Origin: Takakia lepidozioides
Lineage: Eukaryota; Streptophyta; Takakiopsida; Takakiales; Takakiaceae
Assembly: GCA_030704615.1 (NCBI GenBank)
Contig: CM060731.1
Location: forward strand, 63,284,756-63,348,755
DNA length: 64,000 nt
Reading direction: 5' to 3'
Below are positions 19,185-30,469 of this stretch, one piece after another (the first letter of the stretch is position 1; the number at the start of each line of letters is the position of its first letter). The notes beneath the pieces are model-generated. The model did no database searches and was not told where the DNA came from. It saw only the letters and a list, made by a program, of their open reading frames with translations. Position numbers and translations under genes: made by a program.

Positions 19185-20477
19185 ATGGCTGGTTTACAGA
19201 TAGCGAAGTCGTTCAAAAATAGGGACACCAAGTTGCAGGTGCACGACTACTCGAACATAGATGGAATTGAGCACATCAAACAAGAAGTTAATGATGCTCT
19301 CATAGCATCAAGGGCAGCTTACGAGTCCACAAGCGAGGGCGCGGTCGAGATCTTAAATAGAAGCTATGACTTGGATACCAGCCAGTATGAGCTTATCTAC
19401 CACCGAGATCTGGCCAACTCCATGGCATCAGCGAGCTGTGGGGGTCAACAACAAGATTTTGTGATGGTGCGTAGCAGCAATGGGTACATCATCGTGGCCT
19501 GCCGTGGAACCTTCTCTATCTCTGACATCGTCCAAGATGTGAAGATTGCCAAGGTTCCTGTTCCTTCCACCAAAAAAGGTCGTGCACAAATCGGGTTCGT
19601 GGAGCGGGCAATGTGCTTGCCGATCGATCTGTTCCTAAATTTGCTGAGAGCAGGAGAGAAACTCCTTTTCACTGGGCATTCATTGGGGGGTGCAGTGACC
19701 TCTCTCGTAGCAATAAGGGTTCTGGAGACTTTGGCTGCTGTTCATGGGCACGGGAAAATTTCCAGGGACAGGGTAAAATGCATCACATTTGGGACGGCAC
19801 CGTTTGCCAACCTTGAGCTTGCAGACCATGTCAATTCGCAGTATCGAGAGTTTTTCTATAATTTGGTGTCCAAGCATGACGTGGTTCCTCGTGCACACAA
19901 TTTAGCTCCCCAGGTTTTCTTCCCAGCAGCAAAGTGGTTGGTTGACACGATGAGCGAGATATGGGAGGTCCAGACCAGCAAGGCCATCATAGAGACCATG
20001 ACGGGTATGCCGGTGGTGAAAGTGGCGAACAAGCTGGAGGAGAACATACAGTGGTTGTGGCCAGCTACCCGACTGTTTGAGTACATTCTTGACTGTGCAG
20101 CTGGTGACGAGGAGGCTGTCTTCTATGGCCATTGTGGGTACCTAGTTCTCCTCGATCCTGAGGCTCAAAATCCGAAATCTGTCATTCACATCGATGACAT
20201 GGAGAGTTTGGGCAATGAGTTTGGCTTTGAAGGAAAATCTTTTGTTGACATCTTTGGGGAGCATGGGTTGGCAAACTATTACGGATGCCTGCTGAAAACT
20301 CTGTCGACCGTAAATGATCCTTCTTGTGAGTTGAAGCTGCCTCCATCGGAATTTTTCGCTCCCAGTCAGCGACTTCCTGTAAGCGTTACCACGTCCATGC
20401 TGTCCAATCTGTCTCCCAGGTCTCTCTTGGTGCAGCTCAAAAGATTCATATTGAGAGCGAGTGGCAACGACTTCTAG
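19185..20477 (+). CDS. Class-3 lipase, copy 2
   Basis: 430-aa intact lipase. G-H-S-L-G-G gives the nucleophile Ser166. The probable charge-relay residues are Asp232 (SKHDVVPR) and His316 (FYGHCG). The N-terminal 50 residues carry the stretch GIEHIKQEVNDALIASRAAY, shared by all copies. The ATG at 19185 fits the start shared with copies 4 and 5 (MAGLQIAKSFKNRDTKLQVH). Over most of its length it is nearly identical to copy 4 (30916), so they are recent duplicates. It lies between Copia element 1 and a 3'-end lipase fragment at 21464. No signal peptide, EP domain or obvious intron is seen; a soluble acyl hydrolase is the safe description. Confidence 0.88.
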   Translation: MAGLQIAKSFKNRDTKLQVHDYSNIDGIEHIKQEVNDALIASRAAYESTSEGAVEILNRSYDLDTSQYELIYHRDLANSMASASCGGQQQDFVMVRSSNGYIIVACRGTFSISDIVQDVKIAKVPVPSTKKGRAQIGFVERAMCLPIDLFLNLLRAGEKLLFTGHSLGGAVTSLVAIRVLETLAAVHGHGKISRDRVKCITFGTAPFANLELADHVNSQYREFFYNLVSKHDVVPRAHNLAPQVFFPAAKWLVDTMSEIWEVQTSKAIIETMTGMPVVKVANKLEENIQWLWPATRLFEYILDCAAGDEEAVFYGHCGYLVLLDPEAQNPKSVIHIDDMESLGNEFGFEGKSFVDIFGEHGLANYYGCLLKTLSTVNDPSCELKLPPSEFFAPSQRLPVSVTTSMLSNLSPRSLLVQLKRFILRASGNDF

Positions 20478-21300
20478 GATCCTTTCAAGCACTTGTAGCA
20501 TGAAACTTGAGAGATGGAACATTTGTACAAATATACAGTGAAACACACCCAGGGGTGCCAGAGACCAAAGTGCTTGAGACCATTGAAGTGCTCTGCATGT
20601 ATCTCGCAAGCCCCAGAAAGAAGGATTTCCTTCAAAAGCAATGCCCACATGAATTCCTACAGTTTATGAAGTCGATCACATTGATCAATCATTAGCCACT
20701 TCAAGGGGTACAACTTACTGAATGTTACAGTAGTTACTGAGCCCTACAAGGACCCAACCAAAGGAATGCTCTACTTAGAGCAGGTTGGATATTTAGAGCC
20801 AGGTGTAGAATACATCGAGAGAGACCAAAACAAGAGAACAGGACGTGGACACTTGTGTATTAGTAGTTAGTTGGCTAACTAGATTTGGATCTATCCAATT
20901 TTGATCCCAGATTGTCCCAGTTTCCAACGATGATATAAAATGATACGATGGTACGTGTGCCACTTGATGATCTCAATATTGAATCAAACTCAGAATTTGA
21001 GCAAGGGCAGGAATGTTGAATGTCATCCTACCGTCTACAGCTATCTGAATCTCTAGGCACACTAACATGCCATTTGCGAACTGGAGAAGGTCGGCGTATT
21101 ACTTGGCAGCTCGGAGTAACCAATTCATAGCCAAGCCTAATGCGGCATTTACGCTCCAGCAGTTTATTCAATTTTGGGTCCACTTAAAACTATGGAGCCG
21201 GGAACAGTATGACTATCATGAATCTCTGATGCTCAGACTTGCAAAAGAAAGTTTCACCTTTTGGTCCCAAACGTGCTGGAGAGTCAATCTTCGCTTATGA
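20478..21300 (+). repeat. Duplicated 3' flank of lipase copy 2
   Basis: Matches the flanks at 1820-2660, 21773-22640 and 32212-32820. The segment at 21065-21300 is the inverted counterpart of 2390-2630. Short ORFs within it are not conserved as proteins. Confidence 0.6.
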
Positions 21301-21463
21301 CGGTCGACATGAAATTGATAAGGTTCTAAGTCTAATCCCTGACCCCTTTGCTTCTACACCATTCACTTGTTTATTATGTCAGCAGACACACTGATGAATG
21401 TATTGTACTATTTTCCTGTGCGGATGTCAGTACTATGAATTCAACATACTCGGACCTTGTTTA

Positions 21464-21772
21464 TCTCCGAAATCAGTCATTCACATCGATGACATGGAGA
21501 GTTTGGGCAACGAGTTTGGCTTTGAAGGAAAATCGTTTGTTGACATCTTTGGGGAGCATGGGTTGGAAAACTATTACGGATGCCTGCTGAAAACTCTGTC
21601 GACCGTAAATGATCCTTCTTGTGAGTTGAAGCTGCCTCCATCGGAATTTTTCGCTCCCAGTCAGCGACTTCCTGTAAGCGTTACCACGTCCATGCTGTCC
21701 AATCTGTCTCCCAGGTCTCTCTTGGTGCAGCTCAAAAGATTCATATTGAGAGCGACTGGAAATGACTTCTAG
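21464..21772 (+). pseudogene. Class-3 lipase fragment (C-terminal third only)
   Basis: From 'tccgaaatcagtcattcac' to the stop this is nearly identical to the last 102 codons of the lipase copies (CDS ending RATGNDF). Everything before it, including the nucleophile, Asp and His, is missing. The upstream sequence is repeat-derived. It has lost the whole active site, so it is a duplication remnant. The C terminus (RATGNDF) is closer to copy 4 (RVTGNDF) than to copy 2 (RASGNDF). Confidence 0.85.
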
Positions 21773-22742
21773 GATCCTTTCAAGCACTTATAGAATGAAA
21801 CTTGAGAGATAGAACATTTGTACAAATATACAGTGAAACATACCCAGGGGTGCCAGAGACCAAAGTGCTTGAGACCAAAGTACTCTGCATGCATCTCGCA
21901 AGCCCCAGAAAGAACGATTTCTTTCAAAATCAATGCCCACATGAATTCCTAGTACAGTTTACGAAGTCGATCACATTGATCAATCATTAGCCACTTCAAG
22001 GGCTACAACCTACTGAACATCAGTTACTGAGCCCTGCAAGGATCCAAGCAAAGGAATGCTCTACTTAGAGCAGGTTGGATTTGGAGCCAGGTGTAGGATA
22101 CATCGAGAGAGACCCAACAAGACAACAGGACAATTGCGTATTAGTAGTTACTGCGTACTAAATTTGGATCCATCCAAGTTTGACGGCCACTGTCTTGTCC
22201 CAGTTTGCAACAATGATACAAAATGATACCATGGTACGTGTGCAACTCGAGAATCTCAATATTGAATCAAACTCAGCATCTGAGCGAGGCAGGAGGCATC
22301 TGAGGGAGGCATCTGAGGCGGTGTCATCCTACTACAGCGATCTGAATCTCTAGATTCACTAACTTGCCATTTGCAAACGAGAACTGGAGTTGGTCGGCGT
22401 ATTACTCGGCAGCTCGGAGTAACCAATTCATAGCCAAGCGTAATGCAACCTTTAGGCTCCAGCAGTGTATTCAATTTTGGACTTAAAACAATGGAGCCGG
22501 GAACAGTACATGAATATGAATCTGATACTCAGACTTGCAAAAGAAAAGTTTCACCTTTTGGTCCCTTAGGTGCTGGGGAGTCACATCTTCGCTTATGACG
22601 ACATGAAATTGAGAAGGTTCCAAGTCTAAACCCTGACCCCTAACCTTGCTTCTACACCATTCACTTGTTTATTATGTCAGCAACACACTGATGAATGGTT
22701 TCTACTATTTTCCTGTGCGGATGTCAGTACTATGAATTCAAC

Positions 22743-23148
22743 ATACTCCCATGTTTATCTCAGTTGCTGTTTAAGGGGTCACAATTTTCAGCAGAGGCCA
22801 ACCATCCCAGGGGTAGTAGTCGTTTGAAACTCTGTTCTTTATTATGCTTATGTAGCTGACTACCACAAAGCACGAAGCGGTGTGAGAAGATTGAAGATGT
22901 ACAACTGCCTCCAGACCGATGGGCGCCCTTGCATTCAGCAGATTTGATGACCATATTGTAAAAGGTTTTAACGCCATGAATGCTCCAGTGATCCTCTGTG
23001 TTGTACATAGCCATTTCAAGAGGCAATATATAGACAGCGATCGCCGAAATGCGCGTTGGCGCATCAGTCGACCACAACAACGACGGAAGATCACTGCGGA
23101 ATCTTGAGCACCCTTGCTCGTACTTCTCCTGAACGCGCTGGAGATAAT
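22743..23148 (+). repeat. Duplicated block shared with 32821-33080 and, inverted, 33866-33980
   Basis: The tract starting 'tttatctcagttgct-taaggggtcaca' recurs at 32821. The tract 'agcgatcgccgaaatgcg' and what follows to 'gataatc' recurs as its reverse complement at 33866-33980. No coding function is evident. Confidence 0.6.
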
Positions 23149-23230
23149 CTGAAGGTTGATCAGACCAGATATATTATAAAGAAGCTGCACACAAGTATGG
23201 ATATGACGAGACTGAGTCATGCCATGACTG
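23149..23230 (+). pseudogene. Copia element 3, RT fragment left of the Copia 2 insertion
   Basis: Plus-strand codons give LKVDQTRYI and, after a one-base frame change, KYGYDETESCHD, typical of the end of Copia RT. The reading is cut at 23230 by the LTR of Copia 2 and resumes at 28431 (TVPADPNNRLDE). So this is the left half of an older Copia disrupted by the 23231-28430 insertion. The remaining 5' part of element 3 is not present. Confidence 0.7.
23226..23230. repeat. Left target-site duplication (GACTG) of Copia element 2
   Basis: GACTG immediately precedes the left LTR and is repeated at 28431-28435 directly after the right LTR, so both ends of one integration are preserved. Confidence 0.8.
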
Positions 23231-23667
23231 TTTTGTTTTACATGCTCCTGATAACTAAACATAGACACTGTCAGCATAGACACTGTCAACAGTGGACAGA
23301 TTTAGACATGTACTTAGACAAGCACAAATGCACTCACAGATGTGCAGAATACACACTCAGCAAGCAAACAGCTGAAGATCTACAAATCTGAGCATTACAG
23401 GATTCAATGGTCATTGAATTAATTGTCACCAGACTAGGCTGTCCATCGTCACCTCATTACACACCTACGTAGCAGCAGGTCGAGAGCAACGTCTCTAGCT
23501 CATAAAAACAAAGGCAGCAGAAACTACAGTCCAAGAATGGCAATATATAACATAAAGAAAACTAACTAGCAACTAACTATCTGAAGAGAAAGTAACATGT
23601 AACAGATTATAGTCAGTAGTGCACATTGCTCACTGGTAAACTGACTACTTGATGATATCATTCAACA
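23231..23667 (-). repeat. 3' LTR of Copia element 2
   Basis: 437 bp, nearly identical to 27992-28430. On the minus strand it starts TGTTGAATGATATC and ends with a GTAAAACAAAA tail. A purine-rich tract (23668-23680, CTAGTGGGAG on the minus strand) directly precedes it. A repeated 'catagacactgtca' unit is present twice here and once in the other LTR. Confidence 0.85.
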
Positions 23668-23734
23668 CTCCCACTAGTGAACCACTGGGCATTGTAGCAA
23701 TTTCCTCTTGCAATCTGGGTGGCAGCCGTGCTAC

Positions 23735-24303
23735 TTAGGTGTTTGTAACACCTAGGAGTTCCCGCATTCGCAGGAACTTATCAGGAGCCAACCCCTTCGT
23801 CAGAACGTCTGCAATTTGGTTCGCTGTCCCCACGTACTCGACGCTAATCTCTCCCGCTTCATATTTCTCACGGATGAAGTGATACTTGACATCCACATGC
23901 TTAGTACGCTGGTGGAACTCCGGGTTCTTGACGAGGCGAATGCACGCCTGGTTGTCCGAGTAAAGTGGGGTGGGTGTCTCTGCAGCAAACCCTACATCTC
24001 CCAACAGCCTCCTCAGCCACACTACCTCTTTGGTCGCAACAAAACCTGCGATATACTCGGCCTTGTGGTGCTCGTTGCTGTGCATGTCTGTTTACGGCTC
24101 ACCCAGCTGACCAGTCCACCGTTTAGGAACACTACAACACCAGTGCGAGACTTCCTGTCATCCGCATCCCCCGCATAGTCTGAATCGCAATAGGCCTTGA
24201 GTGCATGTGGCGGCTCTTGCCCCCCATAGGTAATTCCTAAATTGGGTACTCCATTCAGATACCTCAGGATCCGTTTTACCGCCGAGCAGTGCGATTTGAG
24301 CAA
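23735..24303 (-). pseudogene. Copia element 2, RNase H
   Basis: Two overlapping frames. The first, 24022-24303, holds LKAYCDSDYAGDADDRKSRT with the first RNase H acidic residues, then breaks near the conserved A-E-Y site. The second, 23735-24085, restores KAEYIAGFVATKEVVWLRRL, PLYSDNQACIRLVKNPEFHQ, TKHVDVKYHFIREKYEAG and the C-terminal ADVLTKGLAPDKFLRMRELL to a normal stop. One frameshift near 24080 is therefore the main lesion. It would degrade the RNA strand of the cDNA hybrid. Confidence 0.85.
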
Positions 24304-25010
24304 TATTTTGCGGCAGTGCTGATTGCATAGGTAATATCTGGCCGTGTTCCCAAGCTGGCAAATTGCAAGCTTCCAATGATCTCCCTGTAAGGGAATTCTG
24401 GCTCTTCCTCCTCACCCTGTGTAGATATCACATCCAGACGAACGTGTGGATCAATAGGAGTGGTTACAGCATGTGCATTTTCATACCCAAACTTCTCGAG
24501 CACCTTCTGAATGTACCTGCTCTGGTCAATTCTCATGGTCCTTGCTTCCCTGTTCCGAGTAACATGCAACCCGACATAGATCTCTGGCAGACCTTTGGTG
24601 ATGGTGAAGGCCTCTCCCATATAGGACAAGATCTCGTTCACTCTTCCAGTCTTCCTGCTACAGGCCAACCCGTCGTCGACAAATATAGTGACAAGTAGCT
24701 TGGGATTCATCTGCCCAAAATAAACGCATGAATCGGCCGAGCTTGGCACTAGATCGTATATTGTCAGAAACGCGTTGAAACGCTTAATGTTCCAAACCCT
24801 GCTTGCCTATTTTAGGCCATATAATGCCGTCTTAAGACGGCAAACCTTTCCCTTGTTTGCTGGGTCCTCGAACCCGTGAGGTTGCTCCATGAATATAATC
24901 TCAGATAATTCCCCGTAGAGAAAAGCGGTGCGCACATCGAATTGCACTATATCCATGTCCTCTGTAGCAGCAATCGACTGAATAGTTTGGATAGAATCGA
25001 ATTTAACCAC
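24276..25010 (-). pseudogene. Copia element 2, reverse transcriptase core
   Basis: 24807-25010 gives IVQFDVRTAFLYGELSEIIF (the region of the first catalytic Asp), the MEQPHGFEDP stretch and LKTALYGLK. 24276-24749 gives SCVYFGQMNPKLLVTIFVDD, where FVDD is the catalytic pair, then SRYIQKVLEKFGYENAHAVT. Frame changes at about 24750-24806 separate the two. All RT landmarks are present, so the element decayed by small lesions rather than large deletions. Confidence 0.85.
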
Positions 25011-25037
25011 GGGTGAAAAAATCTCATGGAAATCTAT

Positions 25038-25997
25038 TCATGCTCTTTGGGTAAACCCTTTGCAACGAGGTGCCTTGTAGCGCTCCACTCCTCCTTCAAC
25101 GTTGGTCTTTACCTTGAAGACCCACTTACATCTGATGACCTGTCGTCCCTTTGGCAGGTCCTCAAGTACCCATGTCTCCTTTTGTATCAGTGAGTTGTAC
25201 TCGTCTTGCATGGCCTTGAGCCATTCCTCCTTTTGCTCTGACTTCATGGCCTCTTCAAATGATTTTGGTTCGTCGGGGATCTGTTCGATACTGGCCGTGC
25301 AGGCATATGTGTTGCGATCTATGGGGTAAATCCAGACTCCCAGTCTGGTAGGTGGGTTTCGAATCCTGGGAACCTCTTCTGCTGTCACTTCTTCTATTTC
25401 CCCCTGCTCCTCAATGCCATCATGTGGTATGTTTTCAATTTGTGCTCCTTCTTCGTTCACCACGTTTTCCGCTGTTGGTACAATCTCTCCCACTGCTTCT
25501 GTATTGTCCTCGCTGCTACTGATTACATCAGGCTCACAGTCTTGGTCTGAGTCTGGTCCGATGTCTTGTGCCACTATTGGCACTGGCTGCGGCCCTACCT
25601 CAAACAGCTCGCATATCACCGTTGGGGTTGTGTCGCTCTTACTCCCACTGTTTGGCTGCTTCTTCTCCTTGCTCAAACCAACAGATCCAGTCTCATCAAA
25701 TATCACATCCCGGCTTTCCACAATCTTCTGAGAATCTGTAATCCACACTCGGTAGGCTTTGCTTGTCTGGTTGTAACCCACAAATACTCCCTTCTTGCTT
25801 TTGGGTTCAATTTTGGTCTTGAGTGCCTTTGGCACAGGCACGTAGGCATCACACCCAAAGATCCTCATATGTGCTACTGAGGGTTTTCCTCTCGACCATG
25901 CCTCATATGGTGTGAATCCTTCCAGCGTTCTCGATGCCGTCCGATTGAGTATGTAGACAGCCGTGAGAACCGCTTCTCCCCAGAATCGTGGGTGCAC
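25038..25997 (-). pseudogene. Copia element 2, integrase C-terminal region through RT start
   Basis: 319 codons: FWGEAVLTAVYILNRTASRT, GFTPYEAWSRGKPSVAHMRI, KKGVFVGYNQTSKAYRVWIT, an acidic linker, then WVLEDLPKGRQVIRCKWVFK at the beginning of RT. It ends by frameshift at KAPRCKGFTQRA; KARLVAKGFTQ is usual. It continues from the integrase core of 25874-26818 in another frame. Confidence 0.85.
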
Positions 25998-26818
25998 ATT
26001 GCTTGAATAAATATGTCCATCACTGTGCGATTTTCCCGCTCTGAGGCCCCATTCTGTTCAGGCGAATGTGGTGCCATGAACTCATGCTTGGCTCCCAGCT
26101 CACTCATAAACTCAAAGAATTTAGTCCCAATGTATTCACCCCCCCCCCCCCCCCCCCCCCCATCACTCCTCAGGACCTTGACCTTCTCGCCTGTCTCTCT
26201 ACATAGTAGTTCCACAAAATCTTGGAAGCATCTCAGTGTCTCAGATTTAGCAGCAATGCAGTATACCACTCTGTATGCAGTTGCATCGTCCTTGAACAAA
26301 ACAAAATAACTGCTGCCTCCCACTAATTGGACACTGATGGGACCGCACACATCACTGTGCACCAGATCTCCGGGTTTTGCAGCTCTAGTGCGACTTTCTT
26401 TCCATGGAAAAGTAGTTCGGGTACTCTTACAAAGAACGCACCCCTCGCAGAATTTGACGTCTCTCCCTTTCTTGGTGAGGATAAGTCCTTCAACCATGTT
26501 CTTCGTCTCCATAGTCTGAATTGCCCCGTGATGTACTTGGCCAAGTCGCCTGTGCCAAATGTTCAGATCACGACTCATCTCGGCTTGTGATATGACGCCA
26601 AAAGTACTAGCGGGGCACACCGTTTCTCTGGGTATGTCTACCTTGATGTTCAACTTATACATATTGCCGCTGATCGTCCCTTCCATCACTGTTCTTCTCC
26701 CTTCGTAAAGCATTAGACATCCATTCTTGGTGTGAACTCTGACTACTGAAAATAGGTTCCTCCGAAGATCGGGTACATAAGGAGCCTCCTTCATCACATT
26801 ACTCTCCCACACCCCCAT
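25874..26818 (-). pseudogene. Copia element 2, GAG-pre-integrase and integrase core
   Basis: Contains the end of protease (EAPYVPDLRRNLFSV), the integrase zinc finger (IWHRRLGQVHHGAIQTM, C-x-x-C in FCEGCVLCKS) and the D,D,E core: LVHSDVCGPIS, VKVLRSDGG and PHSPEQNGASERENRTVMD. A run of C in the plus strand (26139-26160) inserts a stretch of glycines after the second catalytic Asp (usual sequence R-S-D-G-G-E-Y). The frame is lost near 26000. The poly-C run may be partly a sequencing artefact. Confidence 0.85.
26139..26160 (+). repeat. Poly-C homopolymer inside the integrase of Copia element 2
   Basis: About 22 consecutive C, encoding Gly codons on the minus strand at the R-S-D-G-G-E-Y position. 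Either slippage expansion in a dead copy or a sequencing/assembly error. Confidence 0.8.
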
Positions 26819-27177
26819 TGATCTTGACCAAAATGGAAATGTCTCCCACTCCTTTGACTAAATATTCTTGGCTCCCAATGCCAGTTACAGGGCGCTTGTA
26901 CGCTGATACATCGTTGGTCTGTCATGTACTGAGTAGCACCACTATCGGCATACCACGCTGTTGGGTCATAGTCTCCTTCCCCTTCACTGGCCATCCACGC
27001 ACGATAGCTCTTATTCTCTGGTTTTTCGTCATCTTTCTTTGCTTTACCCTCTCTACCATCTTTGTTTTCTAGACACTCTCGACCCCAGTGCCCGGTCTTT
27101 CCACATTTGAAACAACGAGTGTTCTTTTTGAGCTCAGCGATCTTGGTCCTACGCTCTTGTCTCTCTTCATAACTCAC
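26794..27177 (-). pseudogene. Copia element 2, Gag zinc knuckle and protease active site
   Basis: CFKCGKTGHWGRECL is a CCHC zinc knuckle of nucleocapsid. TAWYADSGATQYMTDQR holds the D-S-G active site of the Copia protease. The reading then loses frame before VPDLRRNLF of the next segment. This links gag (27174-27950) with the integrase part. Confidence 0.85.
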
Positions 27178-27950
27178 AGGTTCGGTTTCTCTTCGCTTCT
27201 GCCCTTTGACGCACTCCCACTACTACTCCCACTACTTCTCTTGCCCTTGTTCGCCAATAAGGCTTTTACACCCTCGGCTTCTTTCTCACAACGGATCTTG
27301 ATCCGATTCTCTTCTCTTAGGAGTTGTAATTTGAGAATTTCTAGATTCTTTTCTTTGTCAGGTATACTATCCCAGGCTGACAAGAAACCATCGAACTTCG
27401 CAGGCAGATGACACAGAATCTTGACCATGACATCGTTTTGATCGAACCTGTTGTGACCCATGCTCTTCAACTAAGTGATAATCACCTGGACACGAGATAT
27501 GAACGCAGACACATCCTCCTCTTCGTCCATCTGAGCTGTGTAAAATTTCTCTGTCAGATACTGGATATTTTCACTCGCTCGTAGTTCATGAATGGTTAGC
27601 AGATTCTGCCATATCTCAGACGACGTCTCACACCCTATCAGGTTTTCAAGAATCCTTTTGTCTATCGTTGAACAAAGAATGTTGATGGCCTGACTGTCTC
27701 TCTGCCTCCACACTTCCTCGTTTGTGGACTCTTGGATTGGTTGTTCACCGCTCACTAGACCCATGAGACCCTTGCTACGAAAGATAGCCTGCATCTGATA
27801 TTTCCACGTGACAAAATTGTTTCCATCGAAACGCTCAACGTTACTACCCTCGTTTGGAGCTTCCATCTTGACCGGATCTGGATTGACACTCATAATAACC
27901 TCAACCTTTCCTGCAACTTTAACGCACAGACTGTAACACCGACACGACAA
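27174..27950 (-). pseudogene. Copia element 2, Gag
   Basis: Two contiguous in-frame parts, 27471-27950 and 27174-27470, separated only by TAG (27471-27473 on the minus strand). They show the UBN2/Copia gag pattern: RFDGNNFVTWKYQMQAIFRS, ILCSTIDKRILENLIGCETS, EIWQNLLTIHELRASENIQY, then VMVKILCHLPAKFDGFLSAW. The capsid precursor would be complete but for the TAG and a frameshift near 27177. It directly follows the 5' LTR on the minus strand. Confidence 0.85.
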
Positions 27951-27991
27951 GAATGTTTAGCAGCGGCTCATGCGCTTTGTGGGCCATAACC

Positions 27992-28430
27992 TTTTGTTTT
28001 ACATGCTCCTGATAACTAAACATAGACACTGTCAACAGTGGACAGATTTAGACATGAACTTAGACAAGCACAAATGCACTCACAGATGTGCAGAATACAC
28101 ACTCAGCAAGCAAACAGCTGAAGATCTACAAATCTGAGCATTACAGGATTCAATGGTCATTGAATTAATTGTCACCAGACTAGGCTGTCCATTGTCACCT
28201 CATTACACACCTACACCTACGTAGCAGCAGGTCGAGAGCAACGTCTCTAGCTCATAGAAACAAAGGCAACAGAAACTACAGTCCAAGAATGGCCATATGT
28301 AGCATAAAGAAAACTAACTAGCAACTAACTAGCAACTAACTATCTGAAGAGAAAGTAACATGTAACAGATTATAGTCAGTAGTGCACATTGCTCACTGGT
28401 AAACTGACTACTTGATGATATCATTCAACA
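27992..28430 (-). repeat. 5' LTR of Copia element 2
   Basis: 439 bp, near-identical to 23231-23667; differences include an extra 'ctagcaacta' unit near 28325 and 'ctacac' near 28210. GACTG follows at 28431-28435. The sequence inside it on the minus strand (GGTTATGGCCCACAAAGCG) is the place of the primer-binding site, but I cannot match it to a tRNA. Confidence 0.85.
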
Positions 28431-28850
28431 GACTGTACCTGCAGACCCAAACAACCGCCTCGACGAGATCAGCCGCAGAGATGAAGAAGTACAGGGCAAG
28501 TTCCCATTCAAGGAGATCATTGGAAGTCTACAGTTGGCCTCCATTGGCACTAAACCAGACGGCTCCTACGCTATTGGCGCTATGCCAAGTATAGCTCTGA
28601 ACCCCAAGAACAAGCGACTAGTACAACAGAAGCGGAGTATATTGCCTCAAGAACAGCCAAGAGTACCACCACCGAACAAAGCACATCGACATCTAGTACC
28701 ATCTGTCAAGAGCACCAGCTGATTGGAACTATCAACACTATCAACATGGTTTATGTGAACACACAAAACCAGTGAGCTGATATCCTGACGAAAGCGCTCA
28801 CCACCGAGAAGTTTCAGCGAATGAGAGGCCTGATTGGTCTCACAAGTGTC
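28431..28850 (+). pseudogene. Copia element 3, RT end and RNase H fragments right of the Copia 2 insertion
   Basis: Plus-strand codons TVPADPNNRLDEISRRDEEV, FPFKEIIGSLQLASIGTKPD continue the RT cut at 23230. RNase H has shrunk to TEAEYIASRTAKSTTTEQST, and the C-terminal ADILTKALTTEKFQRMRGLI follows. Much RNase H sequence is deleted and stops occur. The strand is opposite to Copia 2. Its 3' LTR may lie at about 28860-29300, but no partner is left to define it. Confidence 0.75.
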
Positions 28851-29459
28851 TTCGTTTCTTTTTTGCATAGAAGGATTGACTCAGTGAGCACTTGGGAGTT
28901 TTGGTTGTACAGAACTCATCTTACACTGGCGTCGTCCTTCAACGCTGTAGTTAGTTACTTTGGCCTCTCCATCGGCTGTATTGCTCTCAAAACAACACGA
29001 CGCCCTAGGGTACTTAAGCATTGAGAGCAATGAGCTCTGTCTCTTTAGTGTGTGAGGCCAGTACCTTGGTCCTTGGGTTTACTGCTGTAGTGACATTGTA
29101 ATGCAGCTGAGTGTGGGGTCACTAGAATAGCATTAACAGGCTGTGTGCATACTATGCGAGTGTATCTTTTCCCATGCTCACTAATATTATTCTAGTCTTT
29201 ATGATACTCTGCTTGTAAGGTGTTGACACAAGCTTCTGTCTGGTTGATGTGTAAGTATCTTACTTAAGCTTGTATGTGGAAAGTGCTGCTGACTACTTCT
29301 CACAAACAATCTATGCAGTGACAACTTTCCCAGCAACAACTTTCCCAGCAATTGGCCCCCCCCTGCAGCTGCCTTGGACCATAGAGACATCAACTGGAGA
29401 CACCATAAGACATAGACTCCAAAGCGGTTAGGGTCCACCAGACTGCTCCAGCGTTTTAA

Positions 29460-30044
29460 ACCGAGTCCACCTTCAAGCGCTGCTTAAGCTGCTCAACCTT
29501 CGAGCTCTCCAAGCGCCTCCACAAGATTAGTAGGCGAGTTGCCCTTCAAGTGCTCCTTAAGCACAGCCCATTCGTACTTCAAATCCTGCGCTTCTCGACC
29601 ACAGCCGAGTCGTGCCCCAAACACTGCTGAAGCTGCTCAACCTTAGCCGAATCGTCCTTCAAGCTGTGGATAAGCTCAGGCTCGTCCTTCAAGCTCTCCA
29701 ACTTTCCATGAGCTGGGGCGAGTTGACTTCACGCTCTTCAAGTTCTCCATAGGCTCAGGCGAATCATTCAAGTGCCGATTAAACTCAGGCCAGGCGGCCT
29801 TCAAGCATTGCATATACTCAGCCCAGTCTTTCAAGGTCTGCAAGAGCTGCATAAGCTCAGCGCAGTTAGTGCCACGTATAGCCTTATACCAGGACGAGTC
29901 TGGAGGTGCTTCTTTAAATTTGCTATCGTCCGCAGATCCTCTAACTCCACCCGTGCTAGACATTGTATTATCTGGACGACCCTGGAAAACAGGAGTTGGT
30001 TTGGAAGGTTCAAGGTTGGCACACTCTGGAAAGCCCGACCTCAA
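29460..30044 (-). other. Leucine/lysine-rich repeat-like ORF remnant, unrecognised
   Basis: The minus strand is open at 29676-30044 (122 aa) and is followed by repeated codon blocks built on 'LKxDSxxVEQLxxxL' with stops. Plus-strand DNA shows many copies of CTTCAAG and CTGCTCAACCTT, so the pattern is a degenerate short repeat of about 40-60 bp. Translation suggests amphipathic helix or coiled coil. I do not recognise a family, and stops toward 29460 argue against a working gene. Confidence 0.3.
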
Positions 30045-30469
30045 CCTTCACAACATCACTAGGGCGAAAGTGACACTGCGTTTTTGGGAATCAAGGCTAT
30101 GACATGTATGTAGTGCTAACTACTACTTAACATTGAAGCTGATCGGCTTCTCTTAACTGGGAGCCTGGGAGTGACGATCTAACTTTCGTCCATCACCCTT
30201 CACTACACTGCGCCCGTCTTCCATAATTTCGTCCGGTGGTCCGTGGCCCACCCCAAGCAACGACGCTTTGACAATTTCCGTTCAAAATTGGACAATCGAC
30301 TCCTGACGTACACAGTTGACTGGACCGTGAAACGGAGGCCGATCTGTTGGAACACGACACGAGGATTGTTCCAACTGCGCAAGTACTCGACCGATCTTGA
30401 GATTCACAACCCAGTTTTGCGTAACACATCCACCGAGATCCCCACACCTTCCGACGTGACTATCCAGTC

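Noticed and set aside
26139-26160. Poly-glycine insertion as a functional change in integrase
   Set aside because: A homopolymer in a copy with several frameshifts; slippage or sequencing error is more likely.
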